Positions 25,110-35,956 of a stretch of DNA of 64,000 bases are shown in pieces. Below the pieces are notes generated by a model, which did not search any database, had not been told where the DNA came from, and saw only the letters and a list, made by a program, of their open reading frames with translations. Source of the DNA: Rutpela maculata (taxonomy: Eukaryota > Arthropoda > Insecta > Coleoptera > Cerambycidae); the NCBI GenBank assembly GCA_936432065.2, contig OW386292.2, positions 131,393,460-131,457,459 on the forward strand. Direction: 5' to 3'. Position 1 is the first letter of the stretch, and each line of letters opens with the position of its first letter. The translations under genes were made by a program, and so were the position numbers.

Positions 25110-25364
25110 TTTACAAGAACCAAACATGCGACATTTTTTTACATAAACAATTAGGAGTATTACGACTACATATTTATTATTGTAAAAATATCTACAGGTA
25201 GTCATATTTGAAAATTAAGAGCTTGCAGAGCATGCGCCATCTGTTGGAAATAAGCCAAACAAAATTAGAATGCTTTACACTGGAAGACAACTATAAAATG
25301 AAAATTGCAAATTTCCTGTAGCTTATGGTTAGTCAATGGAATGTTCTAAGTACTACCATTAGGT
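25110..25364 (+). repeat. Single unit of the 306-bp satellite, left of the 5-kb insertion
   Basis: It shares ACAATTAGGAGTATTACGAC, GCATGCGCCATCTGTTGG and GTCAATGGAATGTTCTAAGT with the array at 30422-31745, in the same orientation. It stops exactly at the target duplication of the intervening element, so it is the left part of one array that was split. Confidence 0.75.
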
Positions 25365-26519
25365 CATTGTATATAGACTACCTAGTAGTATAACGCGTGT
25401 ATCAAGTGTTGGATACGATATCAAGCGTCATCTACAGGGACCTAATGAAAGTAATGAATTTTTAACCCGTGCAGATGAGACCTCTATGCACACTTCATTT
25501 GAACTAGTGGTTATCGAGACAGGAACGGATTAAGGTTTATTGAGGTGACTGTGTGCAAGCCAGAGTATATTAAATACACCGTGGTGCAAGCTAAATGAAA
25601 ATACGTAATCGGAAATTTAAAATAACGAAAACAAATATTACTTTACTAAATGTAGTGATATTTAACAAAGTAATTTTTGGTTCGTTATTTTTACAAGGGA
25701 ATTATTTATTACATTTCTACAAATAAAATTTTTTTTATCACATCTTAAAATTTTTAAATTTTTATGACTAAAATATAAAAGTGCATCTATCTACTATTCA
25801 ATTTACTAAATTTGAATATTTTATATTATGCTAATAAACTATAATAAACCGATTATTCGATGACAACAATTCTAATTGGTGGGCGGCACATTAAAGGCAG
25901 GTAGAATTCTTAGTAGCTGGAAATTTACTACACATTTTATTACGTTCAAGGGCATATTTACAACCGAGGCGAAAACTTTGATGTGTTCCCATAATTTTTT
26001 TTAAAAGGTTCTTGGCTGTTTAATTCGAAATTAATAATGTGGTTACGTTTTAAAATTATAAATAGGTACTTTATTTTAAAATTTAAACAATATCCATATA
26101 TATTAGCTGTACATGGCATAAATTATGCACACCTACATTTTCGAATTTACCTAACCAGATCCTAGCTGTATTTTACGTAATTGGGTAATATTTATAATTA
26201 TAATTTATAATTATAATTTCCAACATCTTTATACTAAAGAAATTTTTGTGCATGTGGCAAAGCGGACATAATTCGTACAAATTAGTGATGGGTAAAAGCT
26301 GTTATTTTTTAATAACAGTTTAAACTACTGCTTCTGCTATTTTGAAATAATAGTTTAAAAATAACATATCGATGGGAAGAAGTACGTGGCCCTGCAATAT
26401 GGCGGAATCAATAGAGGCTATGAAATGCTAAAAAATGATGAAAAATGAAATATTTTTGTTTAAGTTTATGCCGAGAAGTTTTGAATATTTCTGATAAGTA
26501 CTTGTAAGTTAAAATTGAC

Positions 26520-27480
26520 TAAATTTTAAGTTTCAGGAAGAAATTCAAGATGGCGGATCCAATATGGCGGCAATAAGATGATAAAAATAAATAAAATGCA
26601 TGTATTTACCTAACTAGTATATTAGCGTGCCCAGATTAGGGCAACAATATACAGAAAGTAGGTATTTTCATAATAAATAAAAAAGTGTGTAAGCTGTGAT
26701 TTGCATAATACCTAAATAAAATTCTTAAATAGGCTATTCCTGAGAATTATTAAAAAATTTAAAAAAGAACAAATTTTCTGAAATTTTAAGATATATCCAA
26801 TGTGACTGCCATATATTAATTATCAAGCATAATTATGCGATTCAGTCCTCCATTAATTTTGAACATAACCTTAAGTAGGTCATATTAATATTTCTTTTTT
26901 TTTATCTGCTAATAATATAATAAATACCTAACACCAAGAACTCTATACCCAACATAACCTAAGGCAAGAATTTTACACCATGAACTTCGAACCTAAACTT
27001 GGTGCAATTGTTTAAATTTTAAATTTCACTGTTTAATTTGTGATGTTTAAATAATATTAATACCCTAATTGAGTTGAAATTTTTTTTAATTGTTAATTAT
27101 ATTCTAAATACATTTAAATAATATTATTAGCAGATAAAAAAAAGAAATATTAATATGAATCACTTAAGGTTATGTCCAAAATTAATGGAGGACTGAATCA
27201 CATATTTATGATTGGTAATTAATGTATGGCAGCCATATTGGATATACCTCAGAAAATTTGTTCCTTTTTAAATTTTTTAATAATTCTTAGGAATAGCCTA
27301 TTTGGTTTAATGCATTTAATTTATTTTTAAGTTAGTTTTTTATCATCTTATTGCCGGCACATTGGATCCGCTATCTTGAATTTCTTCCTGGAACTTAAAA
27401 TTTAGCCTATTTTAACTTAAAAGTACTTCTCAGAAATATTCAAAACTTCTCGGCATAAACTTTAAAAAAATATTATTATT
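26520..27480. repeat. Internal inverted repeat of about 1 kb
   Basis: Segments near 26530-26600 (CAGGAAGAAATTCAAGATGG) reappear inverted at about 27360-27400. The segment 26845-26935 (ATTAATTTTGAACATAACCT) reappears inverted at 27120-27200. Related direct copies occur at 27890-28160. This is a foldback structure within the hAT-like element. Confidence 0.55.
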
Positions 27481-27864
27481 ATTATTTTTTTATAACTGTT
27501 TAACGTCGGCCTATTTCCGCTACCAGGGCCTATCACCGACGCCAGGAGACGAGCTAACCCCAACCTGGAAATTTTGTCGAGCCTCTTCCCTTAAGAAGAG
27601 TAGGGATCTTTTACTTGCCTAACATTTAATAGACAAGGGACCGCCTGCTTTACATCCGCTCCGAAGGATGGTATATCCACTACGTAATCCTCGTCTGAAA
27701 TTACGTAACTTCCGAGTATACACTGATATACAAGCCTCTAGAAGGTGGGACGAGAACGCTGTATTTCCCAAGATGGGAGCCCATCCAAGTACTAACCGCG
27801 CTTGACGTTGCTTCAACGGAATATCGACTGATATTCACATTGAAGTCGCCTCTACGCTCGCCCC
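27476..27864 (-). repeat. 5S rRNA-derived SINE, minus strand
   Basis: On the minus strand the head reads TTGAAGCAACGTC, GCGCGGTTAGTACTTGGATG and GGCTCCCATCTTGGGAAATA. This follows the internal promoter region of 5S rRNA (A box, intermediate element and C box order). It continues into a non-5S body and ends in an A-rich AAT-repeat tail at the low-coordinate end. A perfect 13-bp duplication TAAAAAAATATTA flanks it (27463-27475 and 27865-27877), proving target-primed insertion. It is about 389 bp long. It splits a repeat arm of the hAT-like element. Confidence 0.85.
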
Positions 27865-28820
27865 TAAAAAAATATTAAATTTTTCAACATTTTTTAGCAT
27901 TTTATAGCCGCCATCTTGCAGATTGGTTTATGACAACTTGGATATTAGATTCTTATCAGCGACCTCAAAAACCCCTGAGTGATAAGAAATTACTATTCGC
28001 CATATTGGATCCGCCATCTTCAATTTGTTCCTGGAACTTAAAATATAGTCTACTTTAACTTAGAAGTACTTATCAGAAATATTCAAAACTTCTCGCCTCA
28101 AACTTTAACAAAAATATTTCATTTTTCATCATTTTTTAGCACTCTATAGTCGCCATTGATTCCGCCCTCTGCAGGCTGATTTATGACAATTTGGATATCA
28201 AATTCGTAATCAGCGACCTCAAAAACCCCCTAGTAACAAGATTTATGTAAATTGTATAAGAAAAAAGTTTTTATTTGTAACTTTTATTAATATTTAAATA
28301 AAAAATTAATGAACATTTTGGCTAAGCTCAATAATTTTGGTTAGCATAATTAAAAAATCGGCCCTCTTACGTTTTTTGGAAATTAAATAACGAGTATTTA
28401 AAAAAAAAATTCATCCCAATCGGTTGCGAAACAAGTGCTCTAGATAATTTTGAACGAAAAAATCACGATTCGTGCCACTGTGCGACGGGCAGGAAAAATT
28501 TTTTGATTTTTATGTTTCTAGAGGTATTAATTAATTTTCTTTACGTTTATATATAAATAAAATATAAATAATTTAATTTACGTAAATCATTTTTTAAGCC
28601 TCAACCTTTTTAATTATTATTATTTCATGTTGAATTAATAAAAAAATGCCAACATTCACACATACATATAGATACATAGATACCTAATTCAAATTAAATT
28701 TTTGTTGCCGAGATATGGATTTATTTGTGGTTTATCTATGCTATATAAACCCACCGCTTGCTGTGATTAAGATTAAATTTTAAATAACAATTTAACTCGC
28801 CGATCGCCTACCGCCAACAC

Positions 28821-29444
28821 CAGTGGCGGCTGGTGAAATTTCAATATTTTTTTTCTCGTCTGTGGCGCATGGGACCCGTACGAAACTTGGGAAATAACAT
28901 CTAGAGAAGCACTTCTCTAATGATCCCTAAAAAATTTTGAAAAAGCAGTTTGCGAAAAAATTTTTGAAAATTCGCTAGCCTCCCCTAGGTCTAGGGACCC
29001 CTGTTTACTTTTATTTTTTTTTGTCATATGCATTTGACTTTTCATAAAAATGCATCGACAGATTTTGGAGTTTGTGAAAATATTTTCATTACTAACTGAG
29101 ATACAACGAATTGAAATATTGTAATTTGTTAAATTGTAAATTACAAAATTTCAGTTCATTGTATTTCAGTTAGTAATGAAAATATTTTCACAAACTCTAA
29201 AATCTGTCGATGCATTTTTATGAAAAGTCAAATGCATATGACAAAAAAAAATAAAAGTAAACTGGGGCCCCTAGACCCAGGGGAGGCTAGCAAATTTTCA
29301 AAAATTTTTTCGCAAACTGCTTTTTCAAAATTTTTTAGGGGTCATTAGAGAAGTGCTTCTCTAGATGTTATTTCCCAAATTTCGTATGGGTCCCATGCGC
29401 CACAGACGAGAAAAAAAATATTGAAATTTCACCAGCCGCCGCTG
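28821..29444. mobile_element. hAT-like palindromic MITE, target duplication GCCAACAC
   Basis: The TIR CAGTGGCGGCTGGTGAAATT starts at 28821 and is mirrored at the right end (29444). Perfect 8-bp GCCAACAC copies lie at 28813-28820 and 29445-29452. The whole 624-bp element is close to one long palindrome: both arms of about 300 bp match almost base for base. Open frames inside it are by-products of the palindrome. Confidence 0.85.
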
Positions 29445-30421
29445 GCCAACACATCAAACACAGCGTATGCAATGACATTATTGGAGATGCAGGTAAACGA
29501 AAATATACAATATGGAGAAGCTCTGAACATATTATGATTAAAAAACAGCTAAAAGTCATTACATAAAGCGGATGGCTTGGGATTTCTACAAAAATATTCA
29601 ACTCTGGCAGTTCCTCATTTTTAAACTGGCTGTGCCGGTAATGGAAAATATACACACGGAGAAGACAACTGAAAAGTTTTAAATATATTATGAATAAAAA
29701 AACAACTAAAACTGTGTACATAAAGCTGATGACTCAAGATACCCATAATAATATTCAACTTCAATAATATTTAACTATATTTTCTGTTCTTTTCTCACCT
29801 GTTATTTTCGAACAAAAATAACAGTCTGTTAATGCTATTTACAAATAACAGGTTGTTAAATAGCAACTCATCTCTAGTTACAAATATTGAAACTTGCTAA
29901 TAAAATAAAGGTTGACGTTTCGTTCCAGTTAAATAGTAAATTCTACTTACATTCAGTATTAACCGCGTTCAGTCCTACTTACACTTACTTAGTGTCCTTT
30001 CAAGCAAAACTTGCAAAATAAAATTTAAAAATGGCACTTTGCGTACCTACGATTCCCCAAAAATGAGGAATCAGGTTAAAAACTACACATCTCGTATCGT
30101 TATTCAAATTCAACTAAATCTAAGACAAATTGTTCATTAAATGGAAAATCGAAACACGAAAATGTTAACACAGACACCTAATTTTGCAATATGGAATATT
30201 ATCACTCAAAATTAATGGACTAAATGCGGACCTGTGTATTTTCAAGCAGAACAATACTCTAGCTCAAAGTCAAGGCAAGAGATTTCAACCAATAATAATC
30301 ATTCCATTCCACCAATTAAATCGCTGGCATCCCTCGATCGTTATGCCATCTATACGTAGCCTCCTTTCGCATCCAACGAAATCTCCATAAGGTTATACTA
30401 CTAGGTAGTCTATATACAATG

Positions 30422-31745
30422 ATTAGGTGATTATGCTAAATAAATCATAGAGATCTTTTCTGAAACTGTAACTAATGTGTTCAACTAGTATAAACAATTA
30501 GAAGTATTAGGACTACATATTTATTATTATCAAATATCGTATAGGTAGTCATGTTTGAGAATTAAGAGCCCGTAGAGCATACGCCATCTGTTGGACAGTA
30601 GCCAAATAAAATTAGAATGTTTTACCACAGTTTAAAAATATATCTCTACTGTGGTTTTACATTGGAAGTCAACAGTGAAGATAACTATAAAATGAAAATT
30701 GCAAATTTCGTATAGCTTATAGTTGGTCAATGGAATGTTCTAAGTACTACCACTAGATGGTAGTGACCTATTGTGCCAATTAAATCATAGAGATCTTTTC
30801 TGAAACTGTAACTAATATCTGTTCTGCTAGTATAAACAATTAGAAGTATTACGACTACATGTTTATTATTATCAAAAATCGTATAGGTAGTCATGTTTAA
30901 GAATTAAGAACCCGTAGAGCATAAGCCATCTGTTGGACAGTAGCCAAACAAAATTAGAATGTTTTACACTGGAAGTCAACAGTGAAGACAACTATAAAAT
31001 GAAAATTGCAAATTTCGTCTAGCTTATGGTTAATCAATGGAATGTTCTAAGTACTACCAATAGATGGTAGTGACCGACCTATTGTGCCAAATAAATCGTA
31101 GAGATCTTTTCTGAAACCGTAACTAATCTGTTCTACTAGTATAAACAATTAGAAGTATTACGACTACATATTTATTATTATCAAATATCGTATAGGTAGT
31201 CATGTTTAAGAATTAAGAGTCCGTAGAGCATGCGCCATCTGTTGAACAGTAGCCAAACAAAATTAGAATGTTTTACACTGGAAGTCAACAGTGAAGACAA
31301 CTATAAAATGAAAATTGCAAATTTCATCTAGCTTATGGTTAATCAATGGAATGTTCTAAGTACTACCACTAGATAGGTAGTGACCTATAGTGCCAAATAA
31401 ATCGTAGAGATCTTTTCTGAAACTGTAACCAATCTGTTCTACTAGTATAAACAATTAGAAGTATTACGACTACATATTTATTATCATCAAATATCGTACA
31501 GGTAGTCAGATCTTGCAGATAGTGATATTTGAGAATGAAGAGCCCGTAGAGCATGCGCCATCTGTTGGACAGTAGCCAAACAAAATTGGAATGTTTTACA
31601 CTGGAAGTCAACAGTGAAGACAACTATAAATTGAAAATTGCAAATTTCGTATAGCTTATGGTTGATCAATGGCATGTTCTAACTACTACCACTAGATGAT
31701 GGCGACCTATTATGCCATATAAATCTTTTCTGAAACTAATTTGTT
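30422..31745 (+). repeat. Satellite array, four units of about 306-340 bp
   Basis: CATAGAGATCTTTTCTGAAA or its one-base variant recurs at about 30445, 30785, 31096 and 31403. Each unit also has CGACTACAT-TTTATTATTA, CGCCATCTGTTGGACAGTAG and GAATGTTCTAAGTACTACCA. The first unit is longer because of a roughly 34-bp insertion. The last is truncated near 31745. No transcript or gene is supported. Confidence 0.8.
30621..30656. mobile_element. Mini-palindrome insertion in a satellite unit
   Basis: Other units read GAATGTTTTACACTGG. This one has CCACAGT, 16 AT-rich bases, then ACTGTGG between two copies of TTTTAC. It has the look of an internally deleted transposon or an incomplete excision product with a 6-bp duplication. 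Confidence 0.5.
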
Positions 31746-32544
31746 CTAGTTTTTTTTTGATACCTGGTTCCCTAAATTACTTCTGAGTGAATTAACATAA
31801 ATTTGAAAACGTGATATTATTGTTTTCTATTGTTCTCCTCTGACCCTCTAGTCTAGGAATCCATAGAACACCTAGTCAAAGGCTGTTAATCGATTGTCCA
31901 GCGATTCTTCCGCTTGAAATCATAGTGATCTTCGACCACATACCTAAAATCGTCTTCTGTTAAATATAACTAAGTAAATTTAAACTCCTTTAATAGAATA
32001 AATACATCTACCGAACTACAGGTTTTTAGAATTGCGGGCTTTCAATTAGTTTAGACTTTTAGACTTACAGAGATAGCGCATTTTTAAGAGTAGTATATGT
32101 GTCAGTCTTGCTATTAGAAGGTCCCGATGATTATACAGTAGGGTGGAGTGAAAAAAGACACTTTTTCACTTTTTTTGGAAATCAGAAATGCTTGGGGTTG
32201 CAAAAGTTTCTACATCAGGTAAGCAATACCAGGATAAAATATTAAAATCTAATGTTTATTTTGAGGTGTCGCAAAGAAAAACCCGCTCGCAAATAATTTT
32301 TATATCTTTTTATTTTTTTGTGTAAAAATTTAGCTTGGAAGTCATTCAAATACTTTTGTCAATCTCTAAAACAAAAACTCAGTTTTGTATTAAAAAAAGG
32401 TATGAGTTGCCGCAGGGCTGTTAAATATTCAAATTTTTAACATTTTAACCCTTTAATGTAAGGCCTCTAGGCTTTATTTTAGAAATCAACCTGCGCAGGC
32501 GTCGTGGGCATTAATAAATTCCAAGTATCTGCACTTTTCTAAAT

Positions 32545-32650
32545 TCACCGGTGGAGCACACCGGTGGATAAAATACGAAGCTGATCGGCTATGTTTTCAA
32601 AATAGCAAATCATAGTGTTATTGCTTACCGGTGCGCTCCACCGGTGAATT
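32545..32650. repeat. Hairpin with ACCGGTG repeats
   Basis: AAATTCACCGGTGGAGCACA near 32545 pairs with CGCTCCACCGGTGAATTT ending at about 32650. ACCGGT is repeated on each arm. It borders the 3' tail of the LINE. Confidence 0.6.
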
Positions 32651-32849
32651 TATAATAATAATAATAATAATAATACTCTATTAACCATTTCGATACTTAA
32701 GTACATATGGCAGGTCAAGATATTGCATTTAAAATATAAGACTAGCTTATTCAGTGACAAACAATATAACATATTAAAATGACATATTCATACAGATTAC
32801 ACATTCTATTTATAAATAAGAGTATATATACACATATATAAACTCACAC

Positions 32850-32880
<31 letters not shown>

Positions 32881-32983
32881 TATATCTGGAAAATATAAAA
32901 CAAAAAAAATTAATATAACAAATACACAAACATATAAGAACATTAAGTACTACTTAAAGTAGTTTTTAAAATAATAAATATAT

Positions 32984-35956
32984 TTATGGCCCTAATGAAG
33001 GTTCTCTGTTCAAAAAATCACGTATACTATAAAAAGCTCCTTTGTGTAAAATATCTCTTATCGTCTTTTTAAATTTATCATAACTTTGTATATTTCTTAT
33101 CTCCTCTGATAAACTATTGTAAAATATAATACTATTATAGCGCGGAGATTTTTTAAAACACGATGTTCGGTGTTTTGGTATGTTCAGTAAGTCTCCATGT
33201 CTCGTGTCGTATGTATGTTTTTCGTTCAATTTAGAAAATAAATCCATATTTTTCTTTGTATACGTCAAACATTTGTATATATATATGCATGGGGTCGTCA
33301 GAATTTTTTTATTCTTAAAGAAATCCTTACAGCTTACCCTAGGGTCTAGCTTGAATATTAGTCGAATAAGTCTTTTTTGACTTATAAAAACTCTATCACT
33401 AGTGGTAGAACTTCCCCAGGCAATTATGTTATAGGATATGTGCGAGTATGCCAATGCATAATATATGTTTATCAGCCCAGTTTCATCTAAAGTATTTTTC
33501 ATTTGTAGTAGTGCAAAATAGGCTTTATTTAGTTGATTGCAAATGTGTTCAATTTGGAAACTGAACGATAATTTACAATCAATATAGGTTCCAAGTAGTT
33601 TGACACTATCAGATGGACTTATATCATCGTACAATGTTGCGTTATGCGGGAGTGGTTTTTGAATATAAAGATTTATGAATACCGTTTTTTGAGAGTTTAA
33701 TATTAATTTGTTCCTTTGTGACCACGTACTAACTTCTTCAAGAGATAGAATGACTGCCTCTTGAATCTCCTCAGGTGTGTCAGCCGTCAAAGTTACTGTA
33801 AAGTCATCTGCAAACATGGTCAAATGTCCATTGCTTATATGAATAGATAAGTCATTGACATACAGCATGAATAGTAATGGTCCCAAAACGGAACCCTGAG
33901 GAACTCCAAGCAGCAGTTTCTCTAATTCCGATTGGTTTCCATCTACTTTAACTCTCATAACTCTTCCTTCCATATATGATGTTATCCAAGATAATATGTT
34001 TCCCCTGATACCGATGTTATAAAGTTTTTGTTTTAGAAATTCTTTGTTTATAGTGTCAAATGCTTTTGAGAGATCAAATGACAGGGAAGCAACATACTTG
34101 CCCTTGTCTAGATTTAGGTAGACGTAATCTAGCAGGTGACAAGTTGCCGTTTCAGTGGATTTGTTTGCTCGGAAGCCATGTTGAGCTGTTGTTAGAATAT
34201 TATTTTTTTCTACAAACGGTATGATCTTATTATAAATAATTCGCTCAAAAAGCTTCGATATTATACTTAGGACTGAAATTTGTCTAAAATTTTCCATATC
34301 ATGGGCAGATCCTTTTTTATAAATTGGTGTAACAGTTGCTTCTTTTAGAATTTCTGGAAAACATCCTTCGTTGAGAGAGATATTATAGAGATAGACAAGA
34401 TGGTCAATTATACTGTCTTTTATATTTTCTAATATATTAGCTGTTAGCCCGTCAAATCCAGAAGAATTTTTATTTTTTTGCTTTAGAAGGGCTTCGTTTA
34501 TTTCTTGAGCTGTGATGGGCGTAACGTATATTGACTGTTTTATATATGTTGACGTGGTACACGGTAGCGATATATTTGCACCAAAGTGTTGCGATAATTT
34601 GTTCAGTGCATCTGTGGAAAAAAAGTTAACAAATGTACTGGCTACTTCTATTGGGTTTATTATCGTTTTGTTTCCATATTTAAGAGTTATTTTGCAATTT
34701 TTATGTTGCTTACGTCCTAGTTTTGTGTTTATAATATTCCACGTTTCCTTTGTTCTGTTAGTTGCAGTGCTTATTTTATTTTTATAGTAGTTTCGCTTGG
34801 CATTTTTTATATTATTTTTGTATTTAACTTTTTCCGCATTATATAATATTTTTGTTTCTGCGTTTTGAAGATTTACCATCAGCCAATACAGATTTTTTAA
34901 GTGATTACTTTCTTTTATAAGGTCATCTGATATCCATTCTTTTTTAGTGTTTATGCTTTTGTTAGTATTTATTGTTATTTTTTTAGTGGGACAACTGACA
35001 TTGTAGCACCATATAACAGTGTCCATAAAAAATATGAAAGATTCATTTACTCCCAGTAAATACATTTCTTGCCAATTTGTACGGTTTAATTCAAAGTTGA
35101 GATTTTTTATATTTGTTTCATTGTGGCTTCTTCTTTGGAGTATGAGTGTATCATTTGTATTATAAATTGGCGTGTTTGTATTTATGTGTAGCATATGCCC
35201 TAGATGGTCAGCTAGATTGGGATTTACCAACTCGCATTTTATTACATTAGTCCGTAAGTTTGTAACCATGTAGTCTATAGCACTGGAGCTGGTTTGACCA
35301 TAAATATTGGTAAATGTGCGAGTGTATTCGGTAGAGGTAACATTTAACTCGAACGAATGAAAAATATCACGCAATACATTTGTGGTTTGGCATTCATTTT
35401 TTATATTGATGTTAAAATCACCGCATAACACAACATTACCCGATGTGCCATATGCAATATTTAGGGCATTGGTAAGATTTTTAAAAAAGATGTTCACATT
35501 ACCACTTGGTGGCCTATATACTGTAACGATGGTATACTTTTTGTTGTTTATATGAAGGCATACTGCGCACATCTCTATATGACATTCCATGGATAGTTGT
35601 TTGATTTGTAAAATCTCATAATGTTTCAAGTTATTATTTACTAACATAAGAGAGCCACCATGTATGTGGTTTGATCTAGAAAAATATGTACTTATTTTAT
35701 GGTATTTAAATTGTATATGTTTTAAATTGTTATTTAGTACAAAATGTTCCGACAGGCACATGACGTCAATTTTAGATTTCATGAGTAGAAACTCAATTTC
35801 GTCTAGCTTGCTAAGTAGACCTTGTACATTGACATGGAATATATTAATATGATGGTTATTGTAAGAAATATTCGAAGTTAGGTTGCTATTTTCAGCCAGA
35901 TCGTTCACGAAAAAACGTAAATTTTTTAATGAGGGAACCTTTAGGCCAATTCTCAC
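32984..35956 (-). CDS. LINE ORF2: AP endonuclease plus reverse transcriptase
   Basis: The 990-residue protein would nick target DNA and reverse-transcribe the element RNA. The apurinic-type endonuclease domain (about residues 35-260) shows HVNVQG (N43), LSEHF (E70), YRPPSGN, LCGDFNIN (D180, N182), SAIDYM and LADHLGH (D250/H251). The reverse transcriptase (about 530-770) shows TPIYKKGS, DMENFRQISVLS, HGFRANKS, LSFDLSKAFD (D628), GVPQGSVLGPLLF and the catalytic FADDF at about 715-719. The rest is a C-terminal region without an obvious RNase H. No stop or frameshift interrupts it. It overlaps the end of ORF1 by 65 bp in another frame. The domain set fits the Jockey/CR1 group, but the clade is not settled. 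Confidence 0.92.
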   Translation of the reverse strand: MRIGLKVPSLKNLRFFVNDLAENSNLTSNISYNNHHINIFHVNVQGLLSKLDEIEFLLMKSKIDVMCLSEHFVLNNNLKHIQFKYHKISTYFSRSNHIHGGSLMLVNNNLKHYEILQIKQLSMECHIEMCAVCLHINNKKYTIVTVYRPPSGNVNIFFKNLTNALNIAYGTSGNVVLCGDFNINIKNECQTTNVLRDIFHSFELNVTSTEYTRTFTNIYGQTSSSAIDYMVTNLRTNVIKCELVNPNLADHLGHMLHINTNTPIYNTNDTLILQRRSHNETNIKNLNFELNRTNWQEMYLLGVNESFIFFMDTVIWCYNVSCPTKKITINTNKSINTKKEWISDDLIKESNHLKNLYWLMVNLQNAETKILYNAEKVKYKNNIKNAKRNYYKNKISTATNRTKETWNIINTKLGRKQHKNCKITLKYGNKTIINPIEVASTFVNFFSTDALNKLSQHFGANISLPCTTSTYIKQSIYVTPITAQEINEALLKQKNKNSSGFDGLTANILENIKDSIIDHLVYLYNISLNEGCFPEILKEATVTPIYKKGSAHDMENFRQISVLSIISKLFERIIYNKIIPFVEKNNILTTAQHGFRANKSTETATCHLLDYVYLNLDKGKYVASLSFDLSKAFDTINKEFLKQKLYNIGIRGNILSWITSYMEGRVMRVKVDGNQSELEKLLLGVPQGSVLGPLLFMLYVNDLSIHISNGHLTMFADDFTVTLTADTPEEIQEAVILSLEEVSTWSQRNKLILNSQKTVFINLYIQKPLPHNATLYDDISPSDSVKLLGTYIDCKLSFSFQIEHICNQLNKAYFALLQMKNTLDETGLINIYYALAYSHISYNIIAWGSSTTSDRVFISQKRLIRLIFKLDPRVSCKDFFKNKKILTTPCIYIYKCLTYTKKNMDLFSKLNEKHTYDTRHGDLLNIPKHRTSCFKKSPRYNSIIFYNSLSEEIRNIQSYDKFKKTIRDILHKGAFYSIRDFLNREPSLGP

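Larger units (their letters stand above)
26283..29876. mobile_element. hAT-like element nested in the 5-kb element
   Basis: The left end is TAGTGATGGGTAAAAGCTGT. The right end in reverse complement is TAGAGATGAGTTGCTATT. Both resemble hAT termini and both are followed by AATAACAG-type motifs. Flanks read GTACAAAT (26275-26282) and GTTACAAAT (29877-29885), near-identical with one extra base. It contains internal inverted arms, a 5S-derived SINE and a palindromic MITE. No transposase is recognised. Confidence 0.55.
25365..30421. mobile_element. 5.06-kb TIR element inserted in the satellite array
   Basis: A 30-bp TIR starts CATTGTATATAGACTACC at 25365 and its exact reverse complement ends at 30421. 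Perfect 7-bp copies of ATTAGGT flank it (25358-25364 and 30422-30428). Satellite sequence runs into the element on the left and resumes on the right, confirming the insertion point. The interior contains nested elements and no recognised transposase, so the element is non-autonomous. A 7-bp duplication does not by itself identify a superfamily. Confidence 0.8.

Noticed and set aside
29368..29721. 117-codon open frame on the minus strand
   Set aside because: It runs through the arm of the palindromic MITE and its flank; the frame is a by-product of repeat sequence.
30422..31745. CRISPR-like array
   Set aside because: Units are about 306 bp with no short repeat/unique spacer pattern. It is a satellite array in a eukaryotic context.
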